Assembly: GCA_016699715.1 (NCBI GenBank)
Contig: CP065007.1
Location: forward strand, 3,359,001-3,423,000
Direction of reading: 5' to 3'
Length of the DNA: 64,000 nucleotides
Source: Candidatus Competibacteraceae bacterium
GTDB taxonomy: Bacteria > Pseudomonadota > Gammaproteobacteria > Competibacterales > Competibacteraceae
The position numbers and the translations under genes are program-made. The notes under the pieces are model-generated. The model had not been told where the DNA came from. It saw nothing but the letters and a program-made list of their open reading frames with translations, and ran no database searches. Within the stretch, counting starts at the first letter, position 1; each line of letters starts with the position of its first letter. Shown in pieces: positions 51,599 to 61,250 of the stretch.

Positions 51599-51733
51599 AA
51601 GGTCAAATTCTTTCTGAGAGAGTCCAGTACAGGCTCTAAATTGTCTTTCATTGCGGACTGTCATCAATTTAAATTTTCGCATGGCGGTTCTCCTAATAAT
51701 TCTATCCTCATTGAACAAAATGGGGGCTAATTT

Positions 51734-53053
51734 CATTGTACAGGACAAAATCATCTAACCAAATGAATTTACGTTAAAATTCTGCCGGGTGGCGTATTGG
51801 TTAGAGGTAGAAAACAGCGATTTTGAGGGCTCGATCCCAACCGTTTAAAGAGCGACTCCAGTGCCTGATGAAAAGCGTATTGCCGGGCGGATTCTTGGTG
51901 ATGAAATAAACAACTTCTCAAATAATCTAATCCATAGCGAAAAAGACTTTGGGTGGGACGGCCATGTTTTTTGATCTTGATCGGTTTAATTTCATGGCGC
52001 CATTCACCAATAATATGCGCCCAACTAAATGCAATAGCGAGAAAAGCCATCCATTTTTCAAGTCGCTGGGGGTCAGTTATATGGGTGGATTCCAGATCGA
52101 ATCCCCGAGTTTTTAAGCAAATGAAAAGCGTTTCGATCGGCCAGCGTTCCTTATAATTTTCCAACGCGGTTTCCGGTTGTTCTTGCGTTGCGAGAATAAC
52201 GAATTCACCGTTGGCCATTTTCAGACCAATCACATAAAGAGAGTGCCCCCACACGGTTCGTTGGCCCGATAAAACCAGAGCGCTGCCACGGGGTAGGCCT
52301 CGAAAAAGATTTTCGGCGGAGACGGGGACCCCTCGGGAGTTAGAGATTTGCGTATTCTTTTTGATGCGTATTACGAATTTAATTTGATTTTCAATAAGAT
52401 AACCAAACCATTGAATCCCAATAAACTCGCGATCCGCAAACAAGCAGGCGATCATTTGCGGGCCGAAAATCGTAAGGAATCGATTCATTAATGCTATTCT
52501 TTCTTGGGTATTTGAGTTGCCTTTTTTATCTAAAGCAACCCATAGTATAGGAAAAGCAGATCCGCGATAGACGACTCCTAAAACAAGGTAATTGATATTG
52601 ACATCACCATATTTCCAATTGGTTCTATCGAGTGTCAATTTGAACTGAAGCACAGGAATGAGACTGGCAATGAACCGGGCGACTTGATTCAGGTCTAGAG
52701 AAAATTGACAAAAAAGTCGTTGAAGGCGTTTGTAATGAGAGGCCGGTTGCGCACGCCCAGGAAAGGTGACAGCAATCTTTGCGAGATTGACCGTTCCCAT
52801 CTGGATGATTCCGATAATTAAATAGACAATGCAAGAGATACGCGCTCGGTTCCAGTGAAAATGATGATGAAGCATTTCTGCAAAGTGCCGGGTATTAAAA
52901 AAGGGGAATTCACGGAATTAACCTCGCCTGTTTTAGAATTAATGTTATCAATCAATTAGTTATGATAACAGCAACCTCGCGATCCTACTACCCTCAAAAT
53001 AGCTGTTATTTTTTATCTTAATTTTCAGCAAGTTATTTTTGTCCTGTACAATG
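51734..53053 (-). mobile_element. IS4-type insertion sequence, copy 5 (1320 bp)
   Basis: Complete, with the 9-bp duplication GGCTAATTT at 51725-51733 and 53054-53062. It lies in the non-coding leader of the IS5 element. Flanks and ends are clean, so this is a simple insertion. Confidence 0.96.
51769..52875 (-). CDS. IS4-family transposase (copy 5)
   Basis: Same 368-residue protein as copies 1-3. At DNA level it shares two marker bases with truncated copy 4 (in the codons near 52695 and 52828) and a third marker with copy 3 (near 52013), so copies 4 and 5 are sister lineages. All catalytic residues are present. Confidence 0.95.
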   Translation of the reverse strand: MLHHHFHWNRARISCIVYLIIGIIQMGTVNLAKIAVTFPGRAQPASHYKRLQRLFCQFSLDLNQVARFIASLIPVLQFKLTLDRTNWKYGDVNINYLVLGVVYRGSAFPILWVALDKKGNSNTQERIALMNRFLTIFGPQMIACLFADREFIGIQWFGYLIENQIKFVIRIKKNTQISNSRGVPVSAENLFRGLPRGSALVLSGQRTVWGHSLYVIGLKMANGEFVILATQEQPETALENYKERWPIETLFICLKTRGFDLESTHITDPQRLEKWMAFLAIAFSWAHIIGEWRHEIKPIKIKKHGRPTQSLFRYGLDYLRSCLFHHQESARQYAFHQALESLFKRLGSSPQNRCFLPLTNTPPGRILT

Positions 53054-53219
53054 GGCTAATTTAAAAAAATTAACTCTAACTTATTGATTAAATAAAATAA
53101 TTTTTTATAACTAAATCGTAACAGGTTGAAAATATTAAAGATAACTATTTGGGGACTTCTCTATTCTATGATCACTAATCACTCTATTAAAAAATAGCTC
53201 TAAATAACAGAGAGAGGGA

Positions 53220-53375
53220 ATTGCCGAGCATGCGGTGGCGGTCGAACAACTCGCCCCCCATCACCAGGATCCCTTTGACCGCCTTCTGGTGGCGCAGGCA
53301 CTGACCGAACCCATGCGCTTGCTCACTCATGATGAGCGGGTCGCATCCTACAGCGATGCCATTATCCTGGTCTGA
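53220..53375 (+). pseudogene. vapC: VapC-type PIN toxin, C-terminal fragment
   Basis: The 51-codon tail reads AEHAVAVEQLAPHHQDPFDR, then LLVAQALTEPMRLLTHDERV and ASYSDAIILV before a stop. HHQDPFDRLLVAQA contains the conserved PIN Asp, and LLTHDERVASYSDAI is the usual VapC ending. The N-terminal catalytic part and any vapB antitoxin are missing, replaced by the IS5 end at 53163. Toxin loss by IS insertion or deletion is the simplest view. Confidence 0.8.
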
Positions 53376-53618
53376 TCGCAGCGTGCTACTGGCTGGGCAA
53401 AACCGAACTGGAGAGAACTACACGACGACTGGAGGGGGTGGGGATAGGCGCGAAGTTGTGTGTCTAATGGGGGCGACGGACCACAACGATCTGGATCAAA
53501 CGGATCGGCGCAACAGCAAGAATGCCGGTTTGAAGTCAACAACAGCGGGGCGAATCGGCAAACGCATTCCAGATTGACACCAGACCCGAACGGGCTGAAT
53601 GATGACCACTGGATAATT
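53376..53618 (+). other. Intergenic stretch between the vapC scrap and tRNA-Glu
   Basis: 243 bp with no coding signal; an 82-codon frame here has no features of a protein family. Confidence 0.4.
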
Positions 53619-53694
53619 TGGCGTCCCCAAGGGGATTCGAACCCCTGTTACCGCCGTGAAAGGGCGGTGTCCTCGGCCTCTAGACGATGGGGAC
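53619..53694 (-). tRNA. tRNA-Glu (TTC anticodon)
   Basis: On the minus strand, acceptor GTCCCCA pairs with TGGGGAC, the anticodon stem CCGCC/GGCGG encloses CTTTCAC (anticodon TTC), and CCA is encoded at the 3' end. It decodes GAA and GAG. It follows tRNA-Ala by 40 bp. Confidence 0.96.
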
Positions 53695-53734
53695 AGAGAG
53701 AAAAATGCCGCCGATAAAAGGTAACGGATAATGA

Positions 53735-53810
53735 TGGTGGAGCCAGGCGGGATCGAACCGCCGACCTCCTGCATGCCATGCAGGCGCTCTCCCAGCTGAG
53801 CTATGGCCCC
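53735..53810 (-). tRNA. tRNA-Ala (GGC anticodon)
   Basis: On the minus strand, acceptor GGGGCCA pairs with TGGCTCC (one G-T), the anticodon stem CTGCA/TGCAG encloses TGGCA with anticodon GGC, the D arm reads AGCTCAGCTGGGAGAGC, and CCA is encoded. It lies 43 bp after gltX, a common gammaproteobacterial arrangement. Confidence 0.96.
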
Positions 53811-53853
53811 AATCGGCTAAGGTCGCGAACTTTAAAGCACTTCCCCTATTCTG

Positions 53854-55251
53854 TCAACCCTCGATAAACGCCTGTGCCCGCGCGATTCGAGCCAGGGTCC
53901 GGTGCCGACCCAACAGCTCCAGTGTCACGTCGATCGGCGGCGAAACCGCCGCGCCCGACACCGCCACCCGCAACGGCTGCGCCACCTTGCCCAGCGCCAA
54001 TCCGCCCGCCTCGGCCACCGCCTTCACCGCCTCGTGGATCGATCCGGCCCGCCACTCCGACAGCGCCGCCAACGCCTCGTGCAAGCACCGCAATGGCTCC
54101 CCGGCAGCGGCGGTCAAATGCTTGCCTGCCGCCTTGGCGTCATACTGCTCGAACTCCCGGTAAAGAAAAATCGCGGCCTGGGCCATGTCGTGCAGCGTAT
54201 CGGAACGCTCGGCGAACGCCTGGACCACATCCGCCAGTTGCGGCCCCTCACTGGGATCGATGCCCAACTGGCCCAGATGCCAGCTTAAATGGCGGGCAAC
54301 ATGGATCGGGTCCAAGGTCTTCAGATAATGCTTGTTAAGCCAGATCAATTTGGAAGGGTTGATCGCCGAAGGCGCCTTGTTGCAGCCATCGAGATCGAAA
54401 AATTCGATCATCTCGTCCAGTGAGAAAATTTCCTGATCACCGTGCGACCAGCCCAGCCGCACCAGATAGTTCAGCACCGCTTCCGGCAGATAGCCCATGT
54501 CGCGGTACTCCATCACGCTGGCGGCACCGTGGCGCTTGGACAGCTTCTGGCCATCCGGCCCGAGAATCATCGGTACGTGACCGTACCGCGGCGGCGATGC
54601 GCCCAGGGCTTTGAGGATGTTGATTTGCCGGGGCGAGTTATTGATATGGTCGTCGCCGCGAATGACATGGGTGATACCCATGTCCATATCGTCCACCACC
54701 ACGCAGAAGTTATAGGTGGGCGTACCGTCGGCGCGGGCGATGATCAGATCGTCGAGCTCGACGTTCTGGAACACGATGTTGCCGCGAATCAGATCCTCGA
54801 CCACCACCTCGCCGTCAACAGGATTCTTGAAGCGCACCACCGGCTCCACGCCCTCGCGCGGCGACCCCTGATAATCACGGTGACGGCCGTCATAACGCGG
54901 TTTGACCTTGTGCGCCATCTGCTCGGCGCGCAAAGCATCCAACTCTTCCCGGGTGCAATAACAGTAGTAGGCTTTGCCTTCGCGCAGCAATTGCCGCAAC
55001 ACCTCCCGGTAGCGGTCGAAACGCTGGGTCTGGTAAAACGGCCCCTCGTCGTAATCCAGCCCCAACCAGTTCATGCCCTCCAGAATGGCGTTCACCGCCT
55101 CCGGGGTCGAGCGTTCCAGATCGGTATCCTCGATGCGCAGCACAAAGGGGCCGCCATGCCGGCGGGCGTACAACCAGGAAAACAGGGCGGTGCGAGCACC
55201 GCCGATGTGCAAATAGCCGGTGGGGCTGGGAGCAAAGCGAGTCTTAACCAT
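53854..55251 (-). CDS. gltX: Glutamyl-tRNA synthetase
   Basis: GltX charges tRNA-Glu. The 465-residue class I enzyme starts MVKTRFAPSPTGYLHIGGAR, which holds the HIGH motif as HIGG, and has KLSKRHG as the KMSKS loop, with the typical GIEDTDLERSTPEAVNAI-like stretch RIEDTDLERSTPEAV and the C-terminal anticodon-binding helices. ATG 55251 gives the family start; the open frame to 55353 overlaps glmU. Two tRNA genes follow downstream, one of them tRNA-Glu itself. Confidence 0.97.
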   Translation of the reverse strand: MVKTRFAPSPTGYLHIGGARTALFSWLYARRHGGPFVLRIEDTDLERSTPEAVNAILEGMNWLGLDYDEGPFYQTQRFDRYREVLRQLLREGKAYYCYCTREELDALRAEQMAHKVKPRYDGRHRDYQGSPREGVEPVVRFKNPVDGEVVVEDLIRGNIVFQNVELDDLIIARADGTPTYNFCVVVDDMDMGITHVIRGDDHINNSPRQINILKALGASPPRYGHVPMILGPDGQKLSKRHGAASVMEYRDMGYLPEAVLNYLVRLGWSHGDQEIFSLDEMIEFFDLDGCNKAPSAINPSKLIWLNKHYLKTLDPIHVARHLSWHLGQLGIDPSEGPQLADVVQAFAERSDTLHDMAQAAIFLYREFEQYDAKAAGKHLTAAAGEPLRCLHEALAALSEWRAGSIHEAVKAVAEAGGLALGKVAQPLRVAVSGAAVSPPIDVTLELLGRHRTLARIARAQAFIEG

Positions 55252-55294
55252 GGCGGCTTGTCCAGGGTGCGAAATCGAAGGGAAAAGGGGCGAT

Positions 55295-56671
55295 CTAGCT
55301 CTTTTTCGGCTTAACCGGCCGCTGCCAGTGGGCCACATCCTTGCGCGGGGCACGAGTCAGACACAGGCTACCGTCCGGTACGTCGCGGCTGACCGAGGAA
55401 CCCGCGCCCACGGTGGCGCCCTGGCCGATCCGCACCGGCGCCACCAGCGAACTGTTGGAACCGATGAACGCGTCGTCGCCGATCAGGGTTTTGTGCTTGT
55501 TGGCCCCATCGTAGTTGCAGGTAATGGTGCCCGCACCGACATTAACCCGTGTGCCGATCTCGGCATCGCCCAGATAGCTCAGGTGGTTGACCTTGGAACC
55601 CAGACCGATGCGGGTCTTTTTGGTTTCGACGAAATTACCGATATGCACGCCCGCCGCCAGTTGGGTCTCGGGCCGCAGCCGGGCGAAAGGTCCGATCTGG
55701 GCCCCGGCACCCACTTCCGCGCCTTCGATCCGGCAATGCGACAAGATTTCGACATCGTCGCCGATAACCGTATCCCGCAGCAGGCAAAACGGCCCGATCC
55801 GAACCCGGTCGCCCAGACGCACCGTTCCCTCGAACACCACATTGGCGTCGATTACCACATCCCGACCGGTGCTGACCGTACCGCGCACGTCCACGCGCGC
55901 CGGGTCCAGCAGGGTCGCGCCACCGCGCATTAAAGCCTCGGCCTGCCGCGCCTGATAGCAACGCTCCAACTGCGCCAGTTGCTGGCGATCGTTGACCCCC
56001 TGCACCTCCGCCGGATCGGCCACCGTGAACGGCTCGACCGACACACCGTCGCGCACTGCCAAGGCCACCACATCGGTCAGATAATACTCGCCCTGGGCGT
56101 TATCGTTGCCCAGCCCGGTGACCCATCCGCGCAGCTTCGCCGCGGGCGCCGCCAGAATCCCGGTGTTGACCTCGCGTAGATCGCGCTCCGCCGGAGTCGC
56201 GTCTTTTTCCTCGACGATACGTTGTACCTGCCCCGCATCGTCGCGAACGATACGGCCATAACCCGCTGGATCGGTCAACTCGACCGTCAGTAGCGCCAAC
56301 CGGCCGCGCCGGGCCGCTTCCACCAACGGCCGCAAGGTCTCGGCGCGGGTCAGAGGGACATCGCCGTACAGCACCAGCACCACATCAGCCTCGGCCAGCA
56401 GCGGCAAGGCTTGCGCCATCGCGTGCCCCGTGCCCAGTTGCTCGGCTTGCTCGACCCAGAGCACTCCCTCCTCGTCCGCGCAAGCGGTCTTGACGGCCTC
56501 GCCACCATGGCCGTACACCACGATCCGGGTAGCCGCCTCCAAGCCACTCGCCGTGGCCAACACATGGCCCAGCAACGGCTTGCCGCCTACCGCGTGCAAC
56601 ACCTTGGGTAAATCCGAAACCATGCGCTTGCCCTTGCCGGCGGCAAGGATCACGACCGAAAGCTGCTGCAT
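55295..56671 (-). CDS. glmU: Bifunctional GlmU: GlcN-1-P acetyltransferase / UDP-GlcNAc pyrophosphorylase
   Basis: GlmU makes UDP-GlcNAc for peptidoglycan and lipid A. The N-terminal pyrophosphorylase domain (about 1-230) has VVILAAGKGKRMVSDLPKVL and LYGDVPLTRAETL; the C-terminal left-handed beta-helix (about 250-450) is built of hexapeptide repeats ending in HLSYLGDAEIGTRVNVGAG and TICNYDGANKHKT, where the acetyl-CoA and active-site residues lie. 458 residues is the usual size. ATG 56671 (MQQLSVVI) is used instead of longer frames to 56809, which would run into the atpC terminator. Confidence 0.97.
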   Translation of the reverse strand: MQQLSVVILAAGKGKRMVSDLPKVLHAVGGKPLLGHVLATASGLEAATRIVVYGHGGEAVKTACADEEGVLWVEQAEQLGTGHAMAQALPLLAEADVVLVLYGDVPLTRAETLRPLVEAARRGRLALLTVELTDPAGYGRIVRDDAGQVQRIVEEKDATPAERDLREVNTGILAAPAAKLRGWVTGLGNDNAQGEYYLTDVVALAVRDGVSVEPFTVADPAEVQGVNDRQQLAQLERCYQARQAEALMRGGATLLDPARVDVRGTVSTGRDVVIDANVVFEGTVRLGDRVRIGPFCLLRDTVIGDDVEILSHCRIEGAEVGAGAQIGPFARLRPETQLAAGVHIGNFVETKKTRIGLGSKVNHLSYLGDAEIGTRVNVGAGTITCNYDGANKHKTLIGDDAFIGSNSSLVAPVRIGQGATVGAGSSVSRDVPDGSLCLTRAPRKDVAHWQRPVKPKKS

Positions 56672-56778
56672 GACGGGTAGACCTCTCATCAACGGGTTGC
56701 CGGCTATTGTAGCGAACGTCGTCCCTAAGATCGCCAGTTCCGGCCACCGCGCCGGTGGCGGAACCGCTCGTTGGTGGA

Positions 56779-56813
56779 TGAAAAATAAAAAAGGCCGTGA
56801 CAACGTCACGGCC
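56779..56813 (-). terminator. Rho-independent terminator of the ATP synthase operon
   Basis: On the minus strand, a perfect 9-bp stem (56805-56813 with 56793-56801) closes a 3-nt loop and is followed by a T-rich tract. It lies 37 bp after atpC, between the atp genes and glmU. Confidence 0.93.
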
Positions 56814-56849
56814 CAGGGGGGTCGAACTTATTGTTGTTGTTAACCGGAA

Positions 56850-57278
56850 TTAACCTGATTTGCGCTGCCTGCGCATCTTCGCGATGGTCTGCAACTGAGC
56901 GATCGCCTCGGCCAGTTCGACCTTAGCCCTGGCGAACTCGAACTCGCTCCGGCTATCGGCGATCACCTGCTCGGCGCGCTGCTTGGCGGACTGCGCGGCA
57001 ACCTCATCCAGATCCCTGGCCCGTTCGGCCGTGTCGGACAGGATAGTTACCACATGGGGCTGGACTTCCAGCAATCCCCCCGATACGTAGAACAACTGCT
57101 CCTCACCGCCCAGCAGCCGAACCCGAACCTGACCAGGCTTCAACCGGGTCAGCAACTGGCTATGGCGCGGCAGGATGCCCAGTTCACCCAATTCACCCGG
57201 CGCGGTCACCATCTCGACGGCTCCGGAGAACAATTCCTTCTCCGCGCTGACGATATCGACGTGCAGTGTCATGGCCAT
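56850..57278 (-). CDS. atpC: ATP synthase epsilon subunit
   Basis: The 142-residue central-stalk epsilon subunit starts MAMTLHVDIVSAEKELFSG, then the beta-sandwich (GELGILPRHSQLLTRLKPGQ) and a C-terminal helical hairpin. AGAGGA precedes the ATG at 57278. It is the last of nine atp genes on the minus strand. The extended frame to 57311 is not needed. Confidence 0.95.
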   Translation of the reverse strand: MAMTLHVDIVSAEKELFSGAVEMVTAPGELGELGILPRHSQLLTRLKPGQVRVRLLGGEEQLFYVSGGLLEVQPHVVTILSDTAERARDLDEVAAQSAKQRAEQVIADSRSEFEFARAKVELAEAIAQLQTIAKMRRQRKSG

Positions 57279-57353
57279 GGTGCGTCCTCTTGTCGGTTGC
57301 GAATGGAGCACGGCGGTTCCGGAGACGATACGCCGCTCCGGGCCGCAACTCCA

Positions 57354-58730
57354 TTACAGCTTGTTGGCCTTTTCCACGGCTTCGTCAATCGAGCCGACCA
57401 TGTAAAACGCTTGCTCGGGCAAGTGATCATACTCGCCGGCCACGATGCCCTTGAACGCCGCAATGGTGTCCTTGAGCGCAACGTATTTGCCGGGCGAACC
57501 GGTGAACACTTCGGCCACGAAGAACGGCTGCGACAGGAAACGCTGAATCTTGCGCGCGCGCGCCACCACCAGCCGATCTTCCTCGGACAACTCGTCCATG
57601 CCCAGAATGGCGATGATATCCTTCAGTTCCTTGTAGCGCTGCAGCGTGCTCTGTACCGCGCGAGCGGTATCGTAGTGGTCTTGCCCCACTACCAGCGGAT
57701 CCAACTGCCGGGAGGTGGAATCCAGCGGATCCACGGCCGGATAGATGCCCAGTTCGGAAATCTGGCGGGATAGCACCACCGTGGCGTCCAAGTGAGCAAA
57801 GGTGGTGGCCGGCGACGGGTCGGTCAGGTCGTCGGCGGGCACGTACACCGCCTGGATGGACGTGATGGACCCGGTCTTGGTCGAGGTGATGCGCTCCTGC
57901 AACACCCCCATTTCCTCGGCCAGGGTCGGCTGATAACCCACCGCGGAGGGCATGCGGCCCAGCAGCGCGGAACACTCGGTACCGGCCAGGGTATAACGGT
58001 AGATGTTATCCACGAACAACAGTACGTCGCGGCCTTCGTCACGGAAGTTCTCGGCGATGCTCAGACCGGTCAGGGCCACGCGCAACCGGTTGCCCGGCGG
58101 CTCGTTCATCTGACCATAGACCAGAGCCACCTTGTCCAGCACGTTCGAATCCTTCATCTCATGATAAAAGTCGTTGCCTTCGCGGGTCCGTTCGCCCACG
58201 CCGGCAAACACCGAATACCCCGAGTGCTCGATGGCGATATTGCGGATCAGCTCCATCATGTTGACGGTCTTGCCCACGCCGGCGCCACCGAACAGACCCA
58301 CCTTGCCGCCCTTGGCGAACGGGCAGAGCAGGTCGATGACCTTGATGCCGGTTTCCAGCAGTTCGGTCGCGCCCGACTGATCTTCATAGCTGGGCGCCGG
58401 CTGATGGATGGCGCGGTAAGTATCGGTCTCGACCGGCCCTTTATGGTCGATCGGTATCCCCAGCACGTTCATGATCCGGCCCAGAGTGGGCGTACCCACG
58501 GGCACCGAAATCGGTGCCCCGGTGTTGGAGACGACCATGTTGCGCTTCAGCCCTTCGGACGCCCCCATGGCGATGGTGCGGACCACGCCGTCGCCCAACT
58601 GCTGCTGCACTTCCAGGATCAGCCCGTTTTCATCGAGACGCAGCGCGTCGTAGATTTTGGGCACCGACCCGCGGGGGAACTCGACGTCCACCACCGCGCC
58701 GATGATTTGCACAACATTGCCAGAACTCAT
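57354..58730 (-). CDS. atpD: ATP synthase beta subunit
   Basis: The 458-residue catalytic F1 subunit. It has Walker A GGAGVGKTVNMME, the catalytic Glu region GVGERTREGNDFYHEM, Walker B LLFVDNIYRYT, and the ADP-binding DPATTFAHLD-like segment SPATTFAHLD. ATG 58730 (MSSGNVVQIIG) with GAGGAA upstream is chosen over the frame to 58760. It is 72 bp after atpG. Confidence 0.98.
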   Translation of the reverse strand: MSSGNVVQIIGAVVDVEFPRGSVPKIYDALRLDENGLILEVQQQLGDGVVRTIAMGASEGLKRNMVVSNTGAPISVPVGTPTLGRIMNVLGIPIDHKGPVETDTYRAIHQPAPSYEDQSGATELLETGIKVIDLLCPFAKGGKVGLFGGAGVGKTVNMMELIRNIAIEHSGYSVFAGVGERTREGNDFYHEMKDSNVLDKVALVYGQMNEPPGNRLRVALTGLSIAENFRDEGRDVLLFVDNIYRYTLAGTECSALLGRMPSAVGYQPTLAEEMGVLQERITSTKTGSITSIQAVYVPADDLTDPSPATTFAHLDATVVLSRQISELGIYPAVDPLDSTSRQLDPLVVGQDHYDTARAVQSTLQRYKELKDIIAILGMDELSEEDRLVVARARKIQRFLSQPFFVAEVFTGSPGKYVALKDTIAAFKGIVAGEYDHLPEQAFYMVGSIDEAVEKANKL

Positions 58731-58802
58731 GCTTTGGGTTCCTCTTATAACTTGTTTCACCGCGCGTCCGCCCCAGAACGGAAGCAGACGCGCGCCGTGA
58801 CC

Positions 58803-59666
58803 TTACACCGCCGCGGCGCCACCCACGATCTCGGCCAATTCCTGGGTAATCGACGCCTGCCGGGCCTTGTTGTAGATTAATTGCAACTCATCAATCAGGG
58901 CGCCAGCGTTGTCGGTCGCGCTCTTCATGGCCACCATGCGGGAGGCCATCTCGCAAGCAACATTTTCCACCAGTGCCTGATAAACCACGGATTCGCCGTA
59001 GCGTCGCAGCAGCAGTTCGATGAGATCCTTGGGATCGGGTTCGTAGATGTAATCCCAACGATGAGCGGGCGCGGCTTCCTGCACATCGGCGGTGACCGGC
59101 ACCAGTTGCTCGATCTTGGGCTTCTGGCTCATGGTGTTTACGAACTCGTTGTACACCAGGTGAATAGCGTCCACCCGCCCCTCGGCAAACGCATCGGCCA
59201 TGACCTTGACCGGACCGAGCACATCCTCGAAACGGGGAGCATCGCCCAGATGGGAAACATGGGCGACAATGTTGCCTTTCAGCCGACGGAAAAACTGAAA
59301 CGCCTTGGTGCCGATCGTACAGATGTCGATCTCGACTCCTTGGCTTCGCCATTGCTGCATGGCGACGATGGTCGTCTTGAACAGGTTGGTATTGAGTCCC
59401 CCGCACAGACCACGGTCGGTCGAAACCACAATGAGCCCAACACGTCTGACCTCGCGCTCCACCAGTCCTGGACTACGGTACTCGGTATGCGCATGAGCCA
59501 AGTGCGAGATGACGTTGCGAATCTTGGTCGCGTAAGGCCGAGCCGCTCGCATGCGCTCCTGCGCCTTGCGCATTTTGCTCGCCGCCACCATTTCCATGGC
59601 TTTGGTGATCTTCTGAGTACTTTTGATACTCTTGATTTTGGTTCGTATCTCTTTGGCACCGGCCAT
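58803..59666 (-). CDS. atpG: ATP synthase gamma subunit
   Basis: The 287-residue rotor shaft of F1. The N-terminal helix is AGAKEIRTKIKSIKSTQKIT, the C-terminal helix ends NKARQASITQELAEIVGGAA, and STDRGLCGGLNTNLFK is the conserved core. The gene follows atpA with 12 bp between. Confidence 0.97.
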   Translation of the reverse strand: MAGAKEIRTKIKSIKSTQKITKAMEMVAASKMRKAQERMRAARPYATKIRNVISHLAHAHTEYRSPGLVEREVRRVGLIVVSTDRGLCGGLNTNLFKTTIVAMQQWRSQGVEIDICTIGTKAFQFFRRLKGNIVAHVSHLGDAPRFEDVLGPVKVMADAFAEGRVDAIHLVYNEFVNTMSQKPKIEQLVPVTADVQEAAPAHRWDYIYEPDPKDLIELLLRRYGESVVYQALVENVACEMASRMVAMKSATDNAGALIDELQLIYNKARQASITQELAEIVGGAAAV

Positions 59667-59678
59667 GCTGCACCCCGT

Positions 59679-61235
59679 TCAGACGAAGTGGGCTCTGAAA
59701 TCTTCCACGACCTTCTTAATGCCGCTTTCGATCTCATCGTTGTAGTCGCCCGTCGCGTTGATCTGGTCGATCAAGGCGGCGTGGTTGGCCCGTGCGAACG
59801 CCAGCAATCCGGCTTCGAAGTCGCCGATCTTGTTAAGCGGCACATCGTCCAGATAGCCCCGATCCACCGAGTACAGCGAGATACCCATCTCGGCCACCGA
59901 CATCGGCGAGTACTGCTTCTGCTTCATCAGCTCGGTCGCCCGCTGGCCGCGTTCGAGCTGCTTGCGGGTTGCCTCGTCCAGGTCGGAAGCAAACTGGGCG
60001 AAGGCCGCCAGTTCACGATATTGCGCCAAGGCCAACCGGATACCGCCACCCAGCTTTTTGATGATCTTGGTCTGGGCGGCGCCGCCGACCCGGGATACCG
60101 AGAGGCCTGGATTGATGGCGGGCCGGATACCGGCGTTGAACAAGTCGGTTTCCAGAAAGATCTGGCCGTCGGTAATCGAGATCACGTTGGTGGGCACGAA
60201 TGCCGATACGTCGCCGGCCTGAGTCTCAATGATCGGCAGTGCGGTCAGTGAGCCGGTTTTACCTTTCACCTCGCCGTTAGTCAGACGCTCGACTTCATCG
60301 GCATTGATGCGGGAAGCGCGTTCCAGCAGACGGGAGTGCAGATAGAACACGTCGCCGGGGAAAGCCTCGCGACCCGGTGGGCGGCGTAGCAACAGCGAGA
60401 CCTGGCGATAGGCCACGGCCTGCTTGGACAGGTCATCATAGACGATGAGGGCATCCCCGCCGCGATCGCGGAAGTACTCACCCATCGCACAGCCGGAGTA
60501 CGGCGCGGTATACAGCATTGCGGCCGACTCGGAGGCGCTGGCGGCGACCACGATGGTGTGATCCATCGCACCGTGCTCTTCCAGCTTGCGCACCACATTG
60601 GCGATTGAAGAGTTCTTCTGGCCAATCGCCACATAGACACACTTGATGCCCGTGCCCTTCTGATTGATGATCGCGTCGATCGCCACCGCGGTCTTGCCGG
60701 TCTGACGGTCGCCGATGATCAATTCGCGCTGACCACGGCCAATCGGCACCATGGCGTCGATCGCTTTCAAACCGGTTTGCACCGGCTGGCTGACCGACTG
60801 ACGCTCGATAACACCGGGCGCGATGACCTCGACGGGCGAGGTCTGCGTGGCATTGATCGGCCCCTTGCCATCGATGGGCTGGCCGAGAGAATTGACCACG
60901 CGCCCCAACAGCGCCTCGCCCACCGGCACCTCAAGGATGCGGCCCGTGCAAAGCGCCTTGTCGCCTTCCGCCAAGTGCTCGTAATCGCCCAGAATCACGG
61001 CGCCAACGGAATCGCGCTCCAGATTCATGGCGAGGCCGTAAGTAACCGGGTCGCCTTCCCGTGGTGACGGGAACTCGATCATTTCACCCTGCATCGCGTT
61101 GTCGAGGCCATAAATCCGGGCAATGCCGTCGGCCAGACTGACGATGGTGCCTTCCGTGCGGGCTTCGGCGGTCGCCTGATAACCTTGCAGACGCTGCCGA
61201 ATCAGATCGCTGATTTCGGATGGTTTGAGTTGCAT
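59679..61235 (-). CDS. atpA: ATP synthase alpha subunit
   Basis: The 518-residue regulatory F1 subunit starts MQLKPSEISDLIRQRLQGY. Walker A is GDRQTGKTAVAIDA, and the DELSEIL-like signature is replaced by the alpha-type LLLRRPPGREAFPGDVFYLH. The length is typical. A large plus-strand frame through this region is an antisense shadow. It lies 15 bp downstream of atpH. Confidence 0.98.
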   Translation of the reverse strand: MQLKPSEISDLIRQRLQGYQATAEARTEGTIVSLADGIARIYGLDNAMQGEMIEFPSPREGDPVTYGLAMNLERDSVGAVILGDYEHLAEGDKALCTGRILEVPVGEALLGRVVNSLGQPIDGKGPINATQTSPVEVIAPGVIERQSVSQPVQTGLKAIDAMVPIGRGQRELIIGDRQTGKTAVAIDAIINQKGTGIKCVYVAIGQKNSSIANVVRKLEEHGAMDHTIVVAASASESAAMLYTAPYSGCAMGEYFRDRGGDALIVYDDLSKQAVAYRQVSLLLRRPPGREAFPGDVFYLHSRLLERASRINADEVERLTNGEVKGKTGSLTALPIIETQAGDVSAFVPTNVISITDGQIFLETDLFNAGIRPAINPGLSVSRVGGAAQTKIIKKLGGGIRLALAQYRELAAFAQFASDLDEATRKQLERGQRATELMKQKQYSPMSVAEMGISLYSVDRGYLDDVPLNKIGDFEAGLLAFARANHAALIDQINATGDYNDEIESGIKKVVEDFRAHFV

Positions 61236-61250
61236 AAAACGGTTTTCCCC

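Larger units (their letters stand above)
51599..53163 (-). mobile_element. IS5-type element, copy B, transposase-start end, split by IS4 copy 5
   Basis: Sequence 51599-51733 and 53054-53163 matches the start end of copy A (6209-6445): the transposase beginning (MRKFKLMTVRNERQFRACTG), its leader and the terminus TTTGGGGACTTCTC. IS4 copy 5 lies in the leader. The IS630 insertion removed the rest of the gene. Confidence 0.85.

Noticed and set aside
58881..60251. 456-codon plus-strand frame
   Set aside because: Antisense to atpG and atpA, with no domain of its own.
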